Origin: Epiperipatus broadwayi
Taxonomy: Eukaryota > Onychophora > Udeonychophora > Euonychophora > Peripatidae
Direction: 5' to 3'
Length of the DNA stretch: 64,000 nt
Assembly: GCA_028023455.1 (NCBI GenBank)
Contig: JAQFVV010000030.1
Coordinates: forward strand, 6,218,501 to 6,282,500
The position numbers and the translations under genes are program-made. Positions 12,833 to 24,846 of this stretch are shown one piece after another. The notes under the pieces are model-generated. The model was given only the letters and a program-made list of their open reading frames with translations, did not search any database and was not told where the DNA came from. Every line of letters starts with the position of its first letter. The stretch's first letter is position 1.

Positions 12833-13952
12833 ATTGAAATTAATAACAGTAAAAAACATCCTGGATATTTCAAACATATAATATAGTCTTACTCTAGGAT
12901 TTAAAATAAATACAAAATATTACTGTGGTATTAGAGCTGCGACATGAAGAATTATAATCGTTTAATCATTAAATTAATTAGGTTATTAAATCAAAAACAT
13001 ATTTTAAAATCTACATTAAAAAAAAACAACAATTTAACAAAAAAAAAAAATACGAAAAGCATTAATGTGAAGAATATTTAAAATGCGTGTTTAAATCAAA
13101 TTGAGTGTGTGTTTGCACATCCATATTCTGCATAATCTATTTTAATACATTGTACAAGCTTACACCTGCATTTATATATGTAATATATGCGGGATTCACA
13201 CGACCTACAACTCTCAGTGCCATCTTATATTGCTGACTCACCTGATCACACGCATGTTGATAAGATAAATAATCAATAGACGTATTTCGTGCTAAACCAG
13301 CACTCATTAGTTGGTTCAGATTACCATCTCCACACATATATACAATTAGTACTTAGCTTTATATTAAGATAACCAATCTTCTTACTTTAATGAGTGCTGG
13401 TTTAGCACGAAATACGTGTAATGGTGATTATTTATCTTTTCAACATGTGTGTGATCAGGTGAGTCAGCAATATAGGATGGCACTGAGAGTTGTAGGTCGT
13501 TATGAAAGTCTGAGTTCGAATCCCGCATATATTACATATATAAATGCAGGTGTAAGCCTGTACAATGTATTTAAAATAGATTATGCAGAATATGCACGTG
13601 CAAACACGCTCAATTTAATTTAAACACGCATTTTAACTATTCTTCACATTAATGCTTTACATATTTTTTTTTTGTTAAATTGTTTTTTTTTAAAATGTAG
13701 ATTTTAAAATATGTTTTTGATTTAATAACCTAATTAATACCACAGTACCAAATATTCTATAAAATATCTGAAAAAGTGGGAAGGGGAATTTAGATATATA
13801 TATGTCCAACTTTTCATAAAAATACATGTATATATATAATCAATACAACAATAACATACTAATATTTTGTATTTATTTTAAATCCTTGGAAAAAGATCTT
13901 ACTATTTGAGTGAAATATCAGGATGGGTTTTTATGGTTAATAATTTTCATTG
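12833..13952. mobile_element. Foldback of repeat D (tRNA-like + hammerhead-derived), over 1.1 kb
   Basis: A long inverted repeat: 12833-13340 folds on 13385-13952, with a right-arm insertion at about 13757-13860. Each arm holds a tRNA-like box B (GAGTTCGAATCCC at about 13511, + strand) and a hammerhead-like segment with stem GTGCT/AGCAC and GAAATACG. The cores are damaged: CUAAUGA on the - strand at 13304-13310, and TTTAATGA near 13386. The reference intact copy is at 50481-50524. Confidence 0.75.
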
Positions 13953-15107
13953 ATTCAGTAAGAAATAAAGGGGGGGGGGTGTAAAGAAAATGAAGATTGT
14001 TGTCTTAATTTTTAATTAAGAAAGATGAAATGAAATATTTACATTTTATTGAATATTTATTTATATTATACTTAGTTGCTTCAGCGGGTCAAGAGATATT
14101 GAAAACCCAGTGTGCATAACAAATTAATAGTTCGTCTTTTGGCCTGACAGATCCCCCCCCCTCCCACTTTTTAAAATCAATTTATTCAGGCACTTTTACC
14201 TTTCCTACTAGTTATTTATACAATTAAATCATTTTTATTTATTTATTTACTTTTTAATCTTTTAATTTTTTTAATACTTCAAATTGGTTTTTTTTCTTCA
14301 CTTCAATTATTTGTCAACTTTCGTTTATGACATATGTTTCATATAAAACCAGATTTGAAATAATTTTACTTCAAAAATATAATTTTATTTTTATTTTTAA
14401 ACTTTAATTGCAAATAAAGCATGACTTTATTTGACTTTGTTTGTAAATTTAATTAAATGCTAATAATAACTTAAGCTTCAGTGAAAGTTATATTTAAAAA
14501 TAATAACTTTTATTTTCTTTTTTATTATTATTTTTACCTTTTTTGGATAAAAGATAATATCATAAATTTTAAATTTTTTATTTTTAAACTTAGTTTATTT
14601 TAATGAAACATTTTAAAAAGTATTTCTTAATTATACTTTAAAATTAATTAATCTTAAAAAAGGGATTAAATTTTCGTTTTTTTTTTTTTTAGCAATTTTA
14701 ATTTTCCCTCCATTACAATCTAAATACCAATGCCTTTGGACCTGAAAGACCAAGGCATAACATCAGGCCGATGTTCTGATTGTTAATCAATTTCCGAACT
14801 ATTAGACAGAAGTAGTTTAAGTTTAGAATCTTCTAGATATTTTGAAATTATTTTCTTCTATTATCATAATGCTAATCAACTATTTCCAATATTATCTAAA
14901 TGACCAATAGATGTTCATTGAGATCTGCTACAAGGAATGCTTCTACTGTGAGGAAATAATATAATCCACCAAATTAAGAATTGTACAGTTAAGAAAAATT
15001 TAACAATGAAAACATTTTTGTTGTGTTTTCTAAGGCTTAAATTCCTAATTTAGATTGCTTACATATTCATTTGTGTCTTAAGAAAGCATTGAAAATATTC
15101 TCTACTT
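13953..15107. other. No recognised gene
   Basis: AT-rich DNA with homopolymer runs (G9 at about 13970, C9 at about 14152). Nothing coding is supported. The last 17 bases are the left target duplication of the SINE that follows. Confidence 0.6.
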
Positions 15108-15216
15108 TTTTTTCCATATGTCATAGCATCGGCCGGGAGGCGAACCCACAACCGTCTGCAACCAACTACTTGCTTGTAAGGCGGCTGTGATGACCTCTCG
15201 GCTAACAATGCTTGAC
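15108..15216 (-). mobile_element. tRNA-derived SINE family A
   Basis: Reverse orientation, with box B GGGTTCGCCTCCC and box A TAGCCGAGAGG on the - strand. It is flanked by a perfect 17 bp duplication GAAAATATTCTCTACTT (15091-15107 and 15217-15233), which marks a young, LINE-mobilised insertion. Confidence 0.88.
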
Positions 15217-15997
15217 GAAAATATTCTCTACTTATTAATATTTTTTAGATTATTTTGCTGCATATAATTTTAGCCATTATTCTGAAAATCAACCTTTAAA
15301 AAATTAATTAATGCCAAGAAAAAAAGAAAAAAATTCAAATGAAAAAGCTATAAATTGTGAATAAACAAAATGTTATTTGTTGGCGTAGAGTATTTCAGGG
15401 TCTTTCTGAAAAATAGAATTAGAAATCTGATTAATACTTCAAAAAATATAAAAAAAATACAAACAAGAAAGTGGAAGTAAGGAGATTTCTAGTTATGCTT
15501 TTAGAAGATTTATCTTAATTTCACTATAAAGAAAATAAGAAAAAAAGAAGTTAGAATGTAGCAGCAAGGGGTGTGTGTGTCCAATTATGAAAAAAAAAAA
15601 AAAAATTTCTTTGTTTATGCTTTTAAAAAAAATATATACTGTATTTTAATTATCATTGAGAGGCAAAAAATGGAATTAAAATATAATATCAAGAAAAAAA
15701 TAATTTTGGTATAAGGAAATGGGACTTCTGAATATAATGTGGTAAAATCAGTGTGTATGAATTTTTATTTGGAAGATTTGTTTATATTTTTATTGTTACT
15801 GCTATGTTAGTCAGCATCAGCATCTTTTTATTTTATGCTTTTAAAAATATGATTTTAAGAAGTGGATGTTCTGAATATAATATAGTTAAATCAATAATAT
15901 TTTATTAGACTAAGTGTATTTAATAGTCAAAATAAGAGTCATAGATCACATGACCCGATTTTCTTAAGCTTGTAAGATATAAACAATGAGCATTGTC

Positions 15998-16140
15998 AAT
16001 TGCTCAACAAGCTTTGTGATAAATGCTTAGCCAAAGAAATCATTTAAAATTATATCTGTCAGGAACTTCCCCCCCCCCATTTCTGACCATGGTTTCGTGC
16101 TTTGGCACTCCTCAAAGAGGCGCTAGGATAGACCCAGACA
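15998..16140 (-). repeat. Dispersed repeat E, copy 2
   Basis: Inverted copy of 410-545, with a C10-11 tract after TCAGGAACTT and ending near GAGGCGCTAGGATAG. Confidence 0.65.
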
Positions 16141-16680
16141 CTAGATCTGTATTTTTATTTTGTATTTTTAAAGGTTGTACAGTGTGTACTGTAATTAACT
16201 GTATTTTTACATTTATATTTTTGGCTTTGTATTATATTTTTTTCCTTTTCAAATGATTGTTGTGAGTAGTAACTTATTTCAATATAATCTAAAATGAACA
16301 GATGATATAATAAATGATATCCTGAAAGCAATTATAATCATTATAATACATCCTACTGTATTAGCAGTAAGCCACCAAAATAAAATAAAATTAAAATTCG
16401 ACAAAATAAAAAGAGATTAGAAAAAAGATAGGAATAAAATCCAATATAATTTTCAAAGTAAAATGGAAGTGTAATCTATAGACAAAGGATTTTATGTAGT
16501 TATGAGTTATTGGGTTAAAAGATATGAACAGTTTAAAAGTTAATGAAAATTACTGCATAAACACATAAATAAGCATTTCTTAGCATTATAAAATGTTTCT
16601 TTATTTTAAAATATAAAAAAGTCTTAAAAAAATTGTTTTCAAGATGTGTTGATCTAACACTGCATTGCCATTTAACATGT
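16141..16680. other. No recognised feature
   Basis: AT-rich; nothing supported. Confidence 0.5.
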
Positions 16681-16840
16681 AATAATGGCAATGAATATGG
16701 AGTAAACATGCTCCAAAAGCAATAATGGTTATGAATATAGAGTAAACGTGCTCCAAAAGCAATAATGGTTATGAATATGGAGTAAACGTGCTCCAAAAGC
16801 AATAATGATTATGAATATGGAGTAAACGTGCTCCAAAAGC
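16681..16840. repeat. Tandem array, 4 x 40 bp
   Basis: Four head-to-tail units of exactly 40 bp start at 16681, 16721, 16761 and 16801 and differ at a few bases. Every unit contains GGAG (or AGAG) and CTCC separated by 8 nt, forming a small potential hairpin. Confidence 0.95.
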
Positions 16841-17231
16841 ACTAAGCTAAATATTGTTATTTGTAAAATTTTTTATTAACTTCACCTATATATGTTTAAA
16901 GAAGTATTAAACAGCAAAGAAGATTTTGTAAGTTTTATTGCAAATAAAAAGTTTCTTATTTTAATTATAGAATCCATATAAAATTAGTAGATATATTATT
17001 ATGATTCTAACCAATCACATGACTATTTGGGAGTGCCACTACTGAAATTGATCACACCCAGTGTTGCACTTCCAGATCTCAAATGTCTTGTAACTCCCCC
17101 CCCCCCGAGTAGTAAAGCCGTTCGATTATTTATTTTATCATATTTGCTGTGGTTTCTTCCAAAATTCACTTTTAAGTTGAGAAAGTAAGCAGATTAAGAA
17201 TATTCAAAGATAAGACAATGCTTGTACAATT

Positions 17232-17330
17232 TTTTTCCCCATGTGTCATAGCATCAGCCGGGAAGTGAACCCACTAACCCAGGACAACTGCTTGTAAAGA
17301 AGTTGTCACTCACCTCTCGACTACCAATGT
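17232..17330 (-). mobile_element. tRNA-derived SINE family A (diverged)
   Basis: Family end (complement of GATGCTATGACACATGG) and a box A-like TAGTCGAGAGG on the - strand; the middle is diverged. A 10 bp duplication TTGTACAATT flanks it (17222-17231 and 17331-17340). Confidence 0.78.
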
Positions 17331-17731
17331 TTGTACAATTCCATGATTGAAAATATTGATTAGAGCAAAAAAGTATAACATCTGTTGATTTATTTATTAT
17401 GCCAGCTGAAAAAAATAACTTGAAATTGGCCTGTGATATAAACCTTGATCACATGATGTATTACACGATATGACAATCACATCTTTGATTTATCAATAGT
17501 ATGCAGTAGCATTGTAGATACTCTTCTTTCAAAGTCATCTTTAATGGATAGTAGCTACTATATATAATATATTTACAGAAGCCTTATTAGTAGAACTTCT
17601 ATGCCCACGGTATTTGGTTCCAAGGTTTCATAAATGATGTGACTCCATGAATAGTAATAAATCCTACATATCCAATAAAAATTTTAAGTTTTTTTTTTCT
17701 CGTACACAATAAAAATGTTTTATACCTTTTA

Positions 17732-17782
17732 TAGCATCATCGACGATACAGGTCGCTGGATGGCGTTGTTGCTACTCAAAAA
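17732..17782 (+). repeat. Left arm of a 50 bp inverted repeat around the LTR element
   Basis: TAGCATCATCGACGATACAG through GTTGCTACTCAAAAA is the imperfect inverse of 23678-23729. The pair is separated by about 6 kb and encloses the LTR retrotransposon. Confidence 0.6.
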
Positions 17783-18399
17783 CATTGAAATATAACATTA
17801 CCTGGCCCCGACATAATATTAAATAACTGACCTTTTTAAATAACTAAATAGTAAAGGTCTTTTTTCTTACCTTTTTTTAAGACAGATTATTAAAGAACTG
17901 AAATTTTTTGAAAACTAAATAGTAAACAACGTATTTTTTTATTACATTTTTTTTCTTTCAATCACCGTGTGTTTTTCGTAATTGTAACGAGCACAGACGT
18001 TCGTTACATTGTTTTTTTTTATATATATTATTAAACAAGTTAAAATAAAAAGTTCGCATTTAAAAACTTTCTTTAAAAATTGAAATTAAAATATCGTCTT
18101 AAACTATTATACATTAAGTCGCACAAATTTTAAAAAAGATTTGGAGATAAAATTATATCTTTAAATTTGTCTTGATATATATTTTTGATTTGGAAAACAG
18201 GTTAATTAATCAGAAATGGAAATGATTGTTAATTAGTTAAATGTAAACCAGCCTTCAGCATTTAAATGTAAAAACACTAGTCAGATAAAAAAAACAATAG
18301 AAACTGATTATCCAATGAAAGAAATCCATTTGGGAAATCGGACCTCAGCGAAAGAATCATCACTCCATGACGCAATGTTAATTCAATCCTTGACATTAA

Positions 18400-18408
18400 T
18401 ATAAAAAG
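18400..18408 (+). promoter_or_regulatory. TATA box of the 5' LTR
   Basis: TATAAAAAG, repeated in the 3' LTR at 21296-21304. Transcription would be expected to start about 30 bp downstream, near 18430, giving a U3 of about 450 bp and a very long R/U5. Confidence 0.6.
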
Positions 18409-19502
18409 GACAGGTTTTGGAAAGCTTGGTAGTTAGTGACTGGAAATTGATTGATTATTGACGATGTAACAGCTAGGTGTTAGCGCTGGGGGGATTGAAA
18501 AAGACGCACAGCTTCAATCCCTTCAGTTCTGCTAAGAAAGAGAAAAAAATGGGCCATCGTTTATACAATGAGGACCAACTACACGAAAAACAAAATCTCC
18601 AAAATAAATAAATCAACCGGATACTAATCTTCGGACGACGTGGGAATTCACGTTTAAACGGCCAGGAATATAATAGGATGAACTATTTCAATAACCGTAA
18701 GAACTTTAAAATTTATGAACAGTAAATTAAAAACTTTTCATATTTAAAATGATTTTAATATTATTCTATCTGACCAACAATATTTATTAATTGGTTATAA
18801 TTTTATTTAATGTATTTAATTTGTAAAATCATTTCCATTTATTTATTTAATTTTGTTCTTTAAGTTGTTATGATTTCTGTTTTCCGTTAAATAAATTATA
18901 AAAAAAATGTTAAACTTGAGTCGGGCGTGAATGGCTGTATCGATTTGTAAAGATAATTAAGGGAGGGTAATCTTGGGTTGTTCATTTCGTGGTTGAATTG
19001 GTTCAATGGATTGGATATATTTATGTAATTAGTAGGTGTAAGCATGAGATCCGCTACGGGCAGGATTATAAAATACGCCACACACCCTCTGTTTGCCTAT
19101 GGATGGGTTTGTAAGTCGGCAGAAGACAGCAGCCCATTCCTATGGAGTTTTTTAGTTTATTGATCTACTTGCCCACAGATGTCACATTCCTGTGGGTGGA
19201 GAGTCAATGTCGTTTTTCTTTCTTCATATTGTTCAGATGTACATTCCTGACAATATAATTGTGTTGTCGTATCATGCTACAATTGAATACATGAATGTAT
19301 CAGATGGATTGGCGCCGGTTGATTGCGAAATGTGTTGCCTAGGGTTAAATAGGGATAGAATATTTTATTTTCGAATGCAAATCTATATAGTATATTCAGG
19401 CTCGATCCTATAAAACTATTAAATTTAAGTTGTTTATAGACGCTTGCATAGATTGGCTATCGGTTAAATATGTTTGCGTTTTCATATTTGATCAAAATAT
19501 AT

Positions 19503-19564
19503 AGACATTCGACAAATACTGATACCTTACGGTGAGTATCTAAAAGGTATTTATTCGGATGTCT
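19503..19564 (+). other. Multi-tier hairpin in the 5' LTR
   Basis: Nested complementary segments: AGACATTCG (19503-19511) with CGGATGTCT (19556-19564, one G-U), AAATAC (19514-19519) with GTATTT (19547-19552), and GATAC (19521-19525) with GTATC (19536-19540) closing a 10 nt loop CTTACGGTGA. The same structure is in the 3' LTR (inner hairpin 22417-22436). Confidence 0.65.
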
Positions 19565-20153
19565 TTTAAGTTATTGGTGACGATGCAGGTATCTTACGAT
19601 GAATACTAGAGGGTTTCTTATATTTCCCTCTGCAATTGTCAGTAATCAATAACTTTATATTTTGATCGGTTATGTTTACTTTGAAATGTTTTTGACCGTT
19701 GAAATCTATGTAACCGATCTATAGCAACATATTAAACAGGTTAATATAATCCCATCTGTGCGAACTTGATTAAAAATGTAAATTTATAATATAATAGTAA
19801 CTCAATGGAAATTAAAGTAAAATCAAAGTTAAAAATAATGTTAAATGTTTAAATGTAAATCACTAAAGTAATTTTAAACCTTATATATATGTGCATAAAT
19901 AAATGTTTGTATGTGAATTACTGGCAGTGGCTTACTTTATTCTTTTATATCCTAGTAAATGATATTATTAAATCTCTGCTATTCCACTGAGCTAGTGACA
20001 TGGGCTAACGACCGGAATCAAAATTTAAGAAAAAAAAAAAATATTTTTTTTGACTCACGTATCTGCCTACTTTATAAATTTTTCTAGGTTCAAATGCCTA
20101 GATGGCGCCCCGTAGTGCAGTTTACGTTAAGTTCCTTTCTCCGGATCGTTACA

Positions 20154-20877
20154 ATGGCGCAACCAACTGGGCCGATCTTTAATAAACCACAAATACCCTG
20201 AGCAAATTTTGTCAAAATGAAATAAATGTTTTATCTGCTTACATAAGTCGGATATTTTTAAATTTTATAAAAGCACTGCCAGCAAGAAATTGCGCATATA
20301 CATTAAATAAAAGAAAGTATAAATAATTTTAAAACTAATTTTTGTAAATTAAAAAGAAAATCAAAAGGTTGCATTGGATATGTCTTTTTTTTGTTAATAT
20401 ATATTTATGCGTTAACGTGTATAGGCGCACAGCCACGGAAGTTTATGATCGAAATGTGGTACCTTACGATGAGTACCGTTGGGAATTTACTTCAGTGTAA
20501 TCCTATTTAAGCATTTTAATCAGTCATAAATAAGTTGGTGGTATGAATAATTGTGCTGCAAATATACACGTATAAATCCATTATCTTTCAAAATATATTT
20601 ACTTCAATGCAACCTTCCTAAATAATTTAAATAATTTGCTTGTCATGCCGTGAGTAAAAATAAAATGTATAAAATAAAATAGAATTCTCGGGGGGAGGAG
20701 GTGTAAACGTAAATGGTCCTTAGGTAAGCGATAGTCAACATTTTCTTTTTCTTTTTGTATATAGTTTTTTGTAAAATTATTAACTGAATGTTTGTAAATT
20801 TTGTTAATACCGTAATTACTAACCCTAAGTAAAATATTTTTTTTTTGATCATTTTTTTTTAAGTAACTTTACTGATA
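20154..20877 (+). other. Internal region of the LTR element, non-coding
   Basis: 724 bp without a credible ORF. It contains a third copy of the loop hairpin (20458-20477) and a purine run GGGGGGAGGAGG (20690-20701). The latter is too far (about 176 bp) from the 3' LTR to be a normal polypurine tract. Confidence 0.7.
20155..20171 (+). promoter_or_regulatory. Primer-binding site of the LTR element
   Basis: TGGCGCAACCAACTGGG lies one base after the 5' LTR. The leading TGG would pair with the CCA end of a tRNA; the tRNA species is not identified. Confidence 0.65.
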
Positions 20878-23050
20878 TGTAACGAGCACAGACGTTCGTT
20901 ACATTGTTTTTTTTTATATATATTATTAAACAAGTTAAAATAAAAAGTTCGCATTTAAAAACTTTCTTTAAAAATTGAAATTAAAATATCGTCTTAAACT
21001 ATTATACATTAAGTCGCACAAATTTTAAAAAAGATTTGGAGATAAAATTATATCTTTAAATTTGTCTTGATATATATTTTTGATTTGGAAAACAGGTTAA
21101 TTAATCAGAAATGGAAATGATTGTTAATTAGTTAAATGTAAACCAGCCTTCAGCATTTAAATGTAAAAACACTAGTCAGATAAAAAAAAACAATAGAAAC
21201 TGATTATCCAATGAAAGAAATCCATTTGGGAAATCGGACCTCAGCGAAAGAATCATCACTCCATGACGCAATGTTAATTCAATCCTTGACATTAATATAA
21301 AAAGGACAGGTTTTGGAAAGCTTGGTAGTTAGTGACTGGAAATTGATTGATTATTGACGATGTAACAGCTAGGTGTTAGCGCTGGGGGGATTGAAAAAGA
21401 CGCACAGCTTCAATCCCTTCAGTTCTGCTAAGAAAGAGGAAAAAAAATGGGCCATCGTTTATACAATGAGGACCAACTACACGAAAAACAAAATCTCCAA
21501 AATAAATAAATCAACCGGATACTAATCTTCGGACGACGTGGGAATTCACGTTTAAACGGCCAGGAATATAATAGGATGAACTATTTCAATAACCGTAAGA
21601 ACTTTAAAATTTATGAACAGTAAATTAAAAACTTTTCATATTTAAAATGATTTTAATATTATTCTATCTGACCAACAATATTTATTAATTGGTTATAATT
21701 TTATTTAATGTATTTAATTTGTAAAATCATTTCCATTTATTTATTTAATTTTGTTCTTTAAGTTGTTATGATTTCTGTTTTCCGTTAAATAAATTATAAA
21801 AAAAATGTTAAACTTGAGTCGGGCGTGAATGGCTGTATCGATTTGTAAAGATAATTAAGGGAGGGTAATCTTGGGTTGTTCATTTCGTGGTTGAATTGGT
21901 TCAATGGATTGGATATATTTATGTAATTAGTAGGTGTAAGCATGAGATCCGCTACGGGCAGGATTATAAAATACGCCACACACCCTCTGTTTGCCTATGG
22001 ATGGGTTTGTAAGTCGGCAGAAGACCGCAGCCCATTCCTATGGAGTTTTTAGTTTATTGATCTACTTGCCCACAGATGTCACATTCCTGGGGGTGGAGAG
22101 TCAATGTCGTTTTTCTTTCTTCATATTGTTCAGATGTACATTCCTGACAATATAATTGTGTTGTCGTATCATGCTACATTGAATACATGAATGTATCAGA
22201 TGGATTGGCGCCGGTTGATTGCGAAATGTGTTGCCTAGGGTTAAATAGGGATAGAATATTTTATTTTCGAATGCAAATCTATATAGTATATTCAGGCTCG
22301 ATCCTATAAAACTATTAAATTTAAGTTGTTTATAGACGCTTGCATAGATTGGCTATCGGTTAAATATGTTTGCGTTTTCATATTTGATCAAAATATATAG
22401 ACATTCGACAAATACTGATACCTTACGGTGAGTATCTAAAAGGTATTTATTCGGATGTCTTTTAAGTTATTGGTGACGATGCAGGTATCTTACGATGAAT
22501 ACTAGAGGGTTTCTTATATTTCCCTCTGCAATTGTCAGTAATCAATAACTTTATATTTTGATCGTTTATGTTTACTTTGAAATGTTTTTGACCGTTGAAA
22601 TCTATGTAACCGATCTATAGCAACATATTAAACAGGTTAATATAATCCCATCTGTGCGAACTTGATTAAAAATGTAAATTTATAATATAATAGTAACTCA
22701 ATGGAAATTAAAGTAAAATCAAAGTTAAAAATAATGTTAAATGTTTAAATGTAAATCACTAAAGTAATTTTAAACCTTATATATATGTGCATAAATAAAT
22801 GTTTGTATGTGAATTACTGGCAGTGGCTTACTTTATTCTTTTATATCCTAGTAAATGATATTATTAAATCTCTGCTATTCCACTGAGCTAGTGACATGGG
22901 CTAACGACCGGAATCAAAATTTAAGAAAAAAAAAAAATATTTTTTTTGACTCACGTATCTGCCTACTTTATAAATTTTTCTAGGTTCAAATGCCTAGATG
23001 GCGCCCCGTAGTGCAGTTTACGTTAAGTCGTTTTTCTCCGGATCGTTACA
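20878..23050 (+). repeat. 3' LTR
   Basis: 2173 bp and almost identical to the 5' LTR, with small indels in A/T runs and single changes, for example near 22027 and 22090. It is followed by the TAAT duplication. Confidence 0.92.
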
Positions 23051-23677
23051 TAATGTAATTTGTTTATTATTTTTGGACGTTTTTAAATAAGTAATTTTTT
23101 TTTTAAACTTAACATAAACAATCAAACAACTATAGGAATTCATTTGAAATTTTTTTTTATTGACACAACAAGTAACAAACGGCCTCAAATCATGTTCCAT
23201 TACGAATCGACCACCGTCATTGGCAGGATGTTGACATGCACTCAAAACGGTAGTTCGGAGTCGTCTTCACTGGCATAGGTTGGCCACAATCGCAGGTTTT
23301 CATCTCTGGTAGAACGTGTAGTCTTTGCAGAAAGGCAACAGCATATATAATAATACATGCTTACAAACAAATTTTTCCTGATTTTACACCCTTCAAAACA
23401 AACTTAAAAAAAAAAAAGCGATACTATAACAATTTTTTTTTACACAATACTACGTAATTCCAATGTAATAGAAAAATTGATTTAATAATATTAAAAAACT
23501 TATGTTGACTTCAAATATACACACCCTCCAATTATATGATAAACAAGGCTCAATAGTGATCATTCAGAGAGTAAGTACCGGGTGCTTGAACCAAGTGTGA
23601 ATTTCGAGAAATTAGCATAACACACTTACAGCTCATTACAGCCTGCCTCAGAAACTGTATATTTAACTATTTAACTA

Positions 23678-23729
23678 TTTTTGAGTAGCAACAGTGCCAT
23701 CTAGTGATCTGCATTGTTGATGATACTAG
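23678..23729 (-). repeat. Right arm of the 50 bp inverted repeat
   Basis: Inverse of 17732-17782; it contains GTGCCATCTAGTGATCTGC. Confidence 0.6.
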
Positions 23730-24846
23730 TATCAAAATAATTAATAAAAATACTGTATTAAATATTTTTAGAAATGTTTGTAAAGAAAGGTTATCCGATA
23801 TTTTATGAACTTTTTGACAATTTAACTGAAATAAATTTTAAAACGAAAACTTAAAAACTATTAAGAGTTTTTTAAATAAAAAAACATTGAGGGAAAAATA
23901 TTACTCTTTCAAACATACTGAAATTAATTATTGTAAGATTAAAATTATATATATATGTAGACATTTTTATAAGTACGATAAAAAAAGTGCAAAAGATGTA
24001 ATGTCTAAGTGATAACATAATAAAAATTTCATTTTTTTTTCCTGATTTTTTTATTTTTTATATATTTTTTGTATTAAATGATAATATCGGGAATACAGTG
24101 GTCTCACTGTATTTAATTTTCTTTTTTCTTTTTAAATCCATTTTTCAAAAATCTTTTTAGTTTTCACCACTATTTTTATTTCTCTCTCCCAAACGTAAAA
24201 AGGAAAAGCCACCAACTCCTTTTTATTGTAATCTTTCCTCTTATTAATTATAAATTGTTCATTCTTATATTCTAATAATAAATGTTTAAAATATTCTGTC
24301 CCATATCCACCCAAATTAAATGTCAAATTTAAATGTTGTCAACATTTCTTAAATTGTTTGTTTGTTGTCTCAAAACTTTCTTTAATAATAAATCACTTTA
24401 TCTACTGTTATCTCCAAGATTGACAGTACTGGTCCCATGGGTGATATGATGAGACAATTTTTTCAAGTGCCAAATTGAAATAGGTACTTAAAATAAGACG
24501 TCTTAAAATATATATTAGATACATATATTTATTTAATTAATCTTTTAATCAAATGTATTCCTATATTTAATGTATGTCTAAATTTTTTACTATCCCTTCC
24601 CATCTTACATAACTTCTATTAGCTTTCTTATTTTCATTCTTTTTTCACTCAATTTCACTTTTATTATACTTTTTTATTTTCTAAATGCGTTATTCATTTA
24701 ATTTATCTGCATTTAAATTTTCTTTTACTGCTTTTTATACTTCATCTTTGTCTTTTTAAAACTTCTTCATATTAATTAAAATATGTTTTGTAAATTTTCT
24801 TTACTAAAATATTTGTCTGAAGGTTTGTGATGATGGTATATTATTA
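23730..24846. other. No recognised gene
   Basis: AT-rich; nothing coding is supported. 23200-23400 is somewhat GC-richer but has no clear ORF. Confidence 0.5.

Larger units (their letters stand above)
17983..20153 (+). repeat. 5' LTR
   Basis: 2171 bp, TGTAACGA to TCGTTACA. It contains a TATA box (18400-18408), a strong structured region (19503 to about 19650) and late AATAAA-type signals. Its small ORFs are not conserved and look incidental. Confidence 0.92.
17983..23050 (+). mobile_element. Non-autonomous LTR retrotransposon with 2.17 kb LTRs
   Basis: Two near-identical direct repeats, 17983-20153 and 20878-23050, both begin TGTAACGA and end TCGTTACA (8 bp inverted termini). They are flanked by the 4 bp duplication TAAT (17979-17982 and 23051-23054), as is usual for Ty3/Gypsy-type integration. 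A primer-binding-like TGGCGCAACCAACTGGG starts 1 base after the 5' LTR. Only 724 bp separate the LTRs, with no gag, protease, RT or integrase frame, so it must be moved in trans. By eye the LTRs differ at only about ten sites including indels, so the insertion is recent. It lies outside any exon seen here. Confidence 0.92.

Noticed and set aside
19192-19413. 73-residue frame in the LTR, as a possible accessory protein
   Set aside because: The near-identical second LTR breaks it (one base missing near 22177), so it is not maintained even between sister copies.
20690-20701. Polypurine tract of the LTR element
   Set aside because: GGGGGGAGGAGG is about 176 bp from the 3' LTR; a functional tract should abut it. 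No better tract is visible next to 20878.
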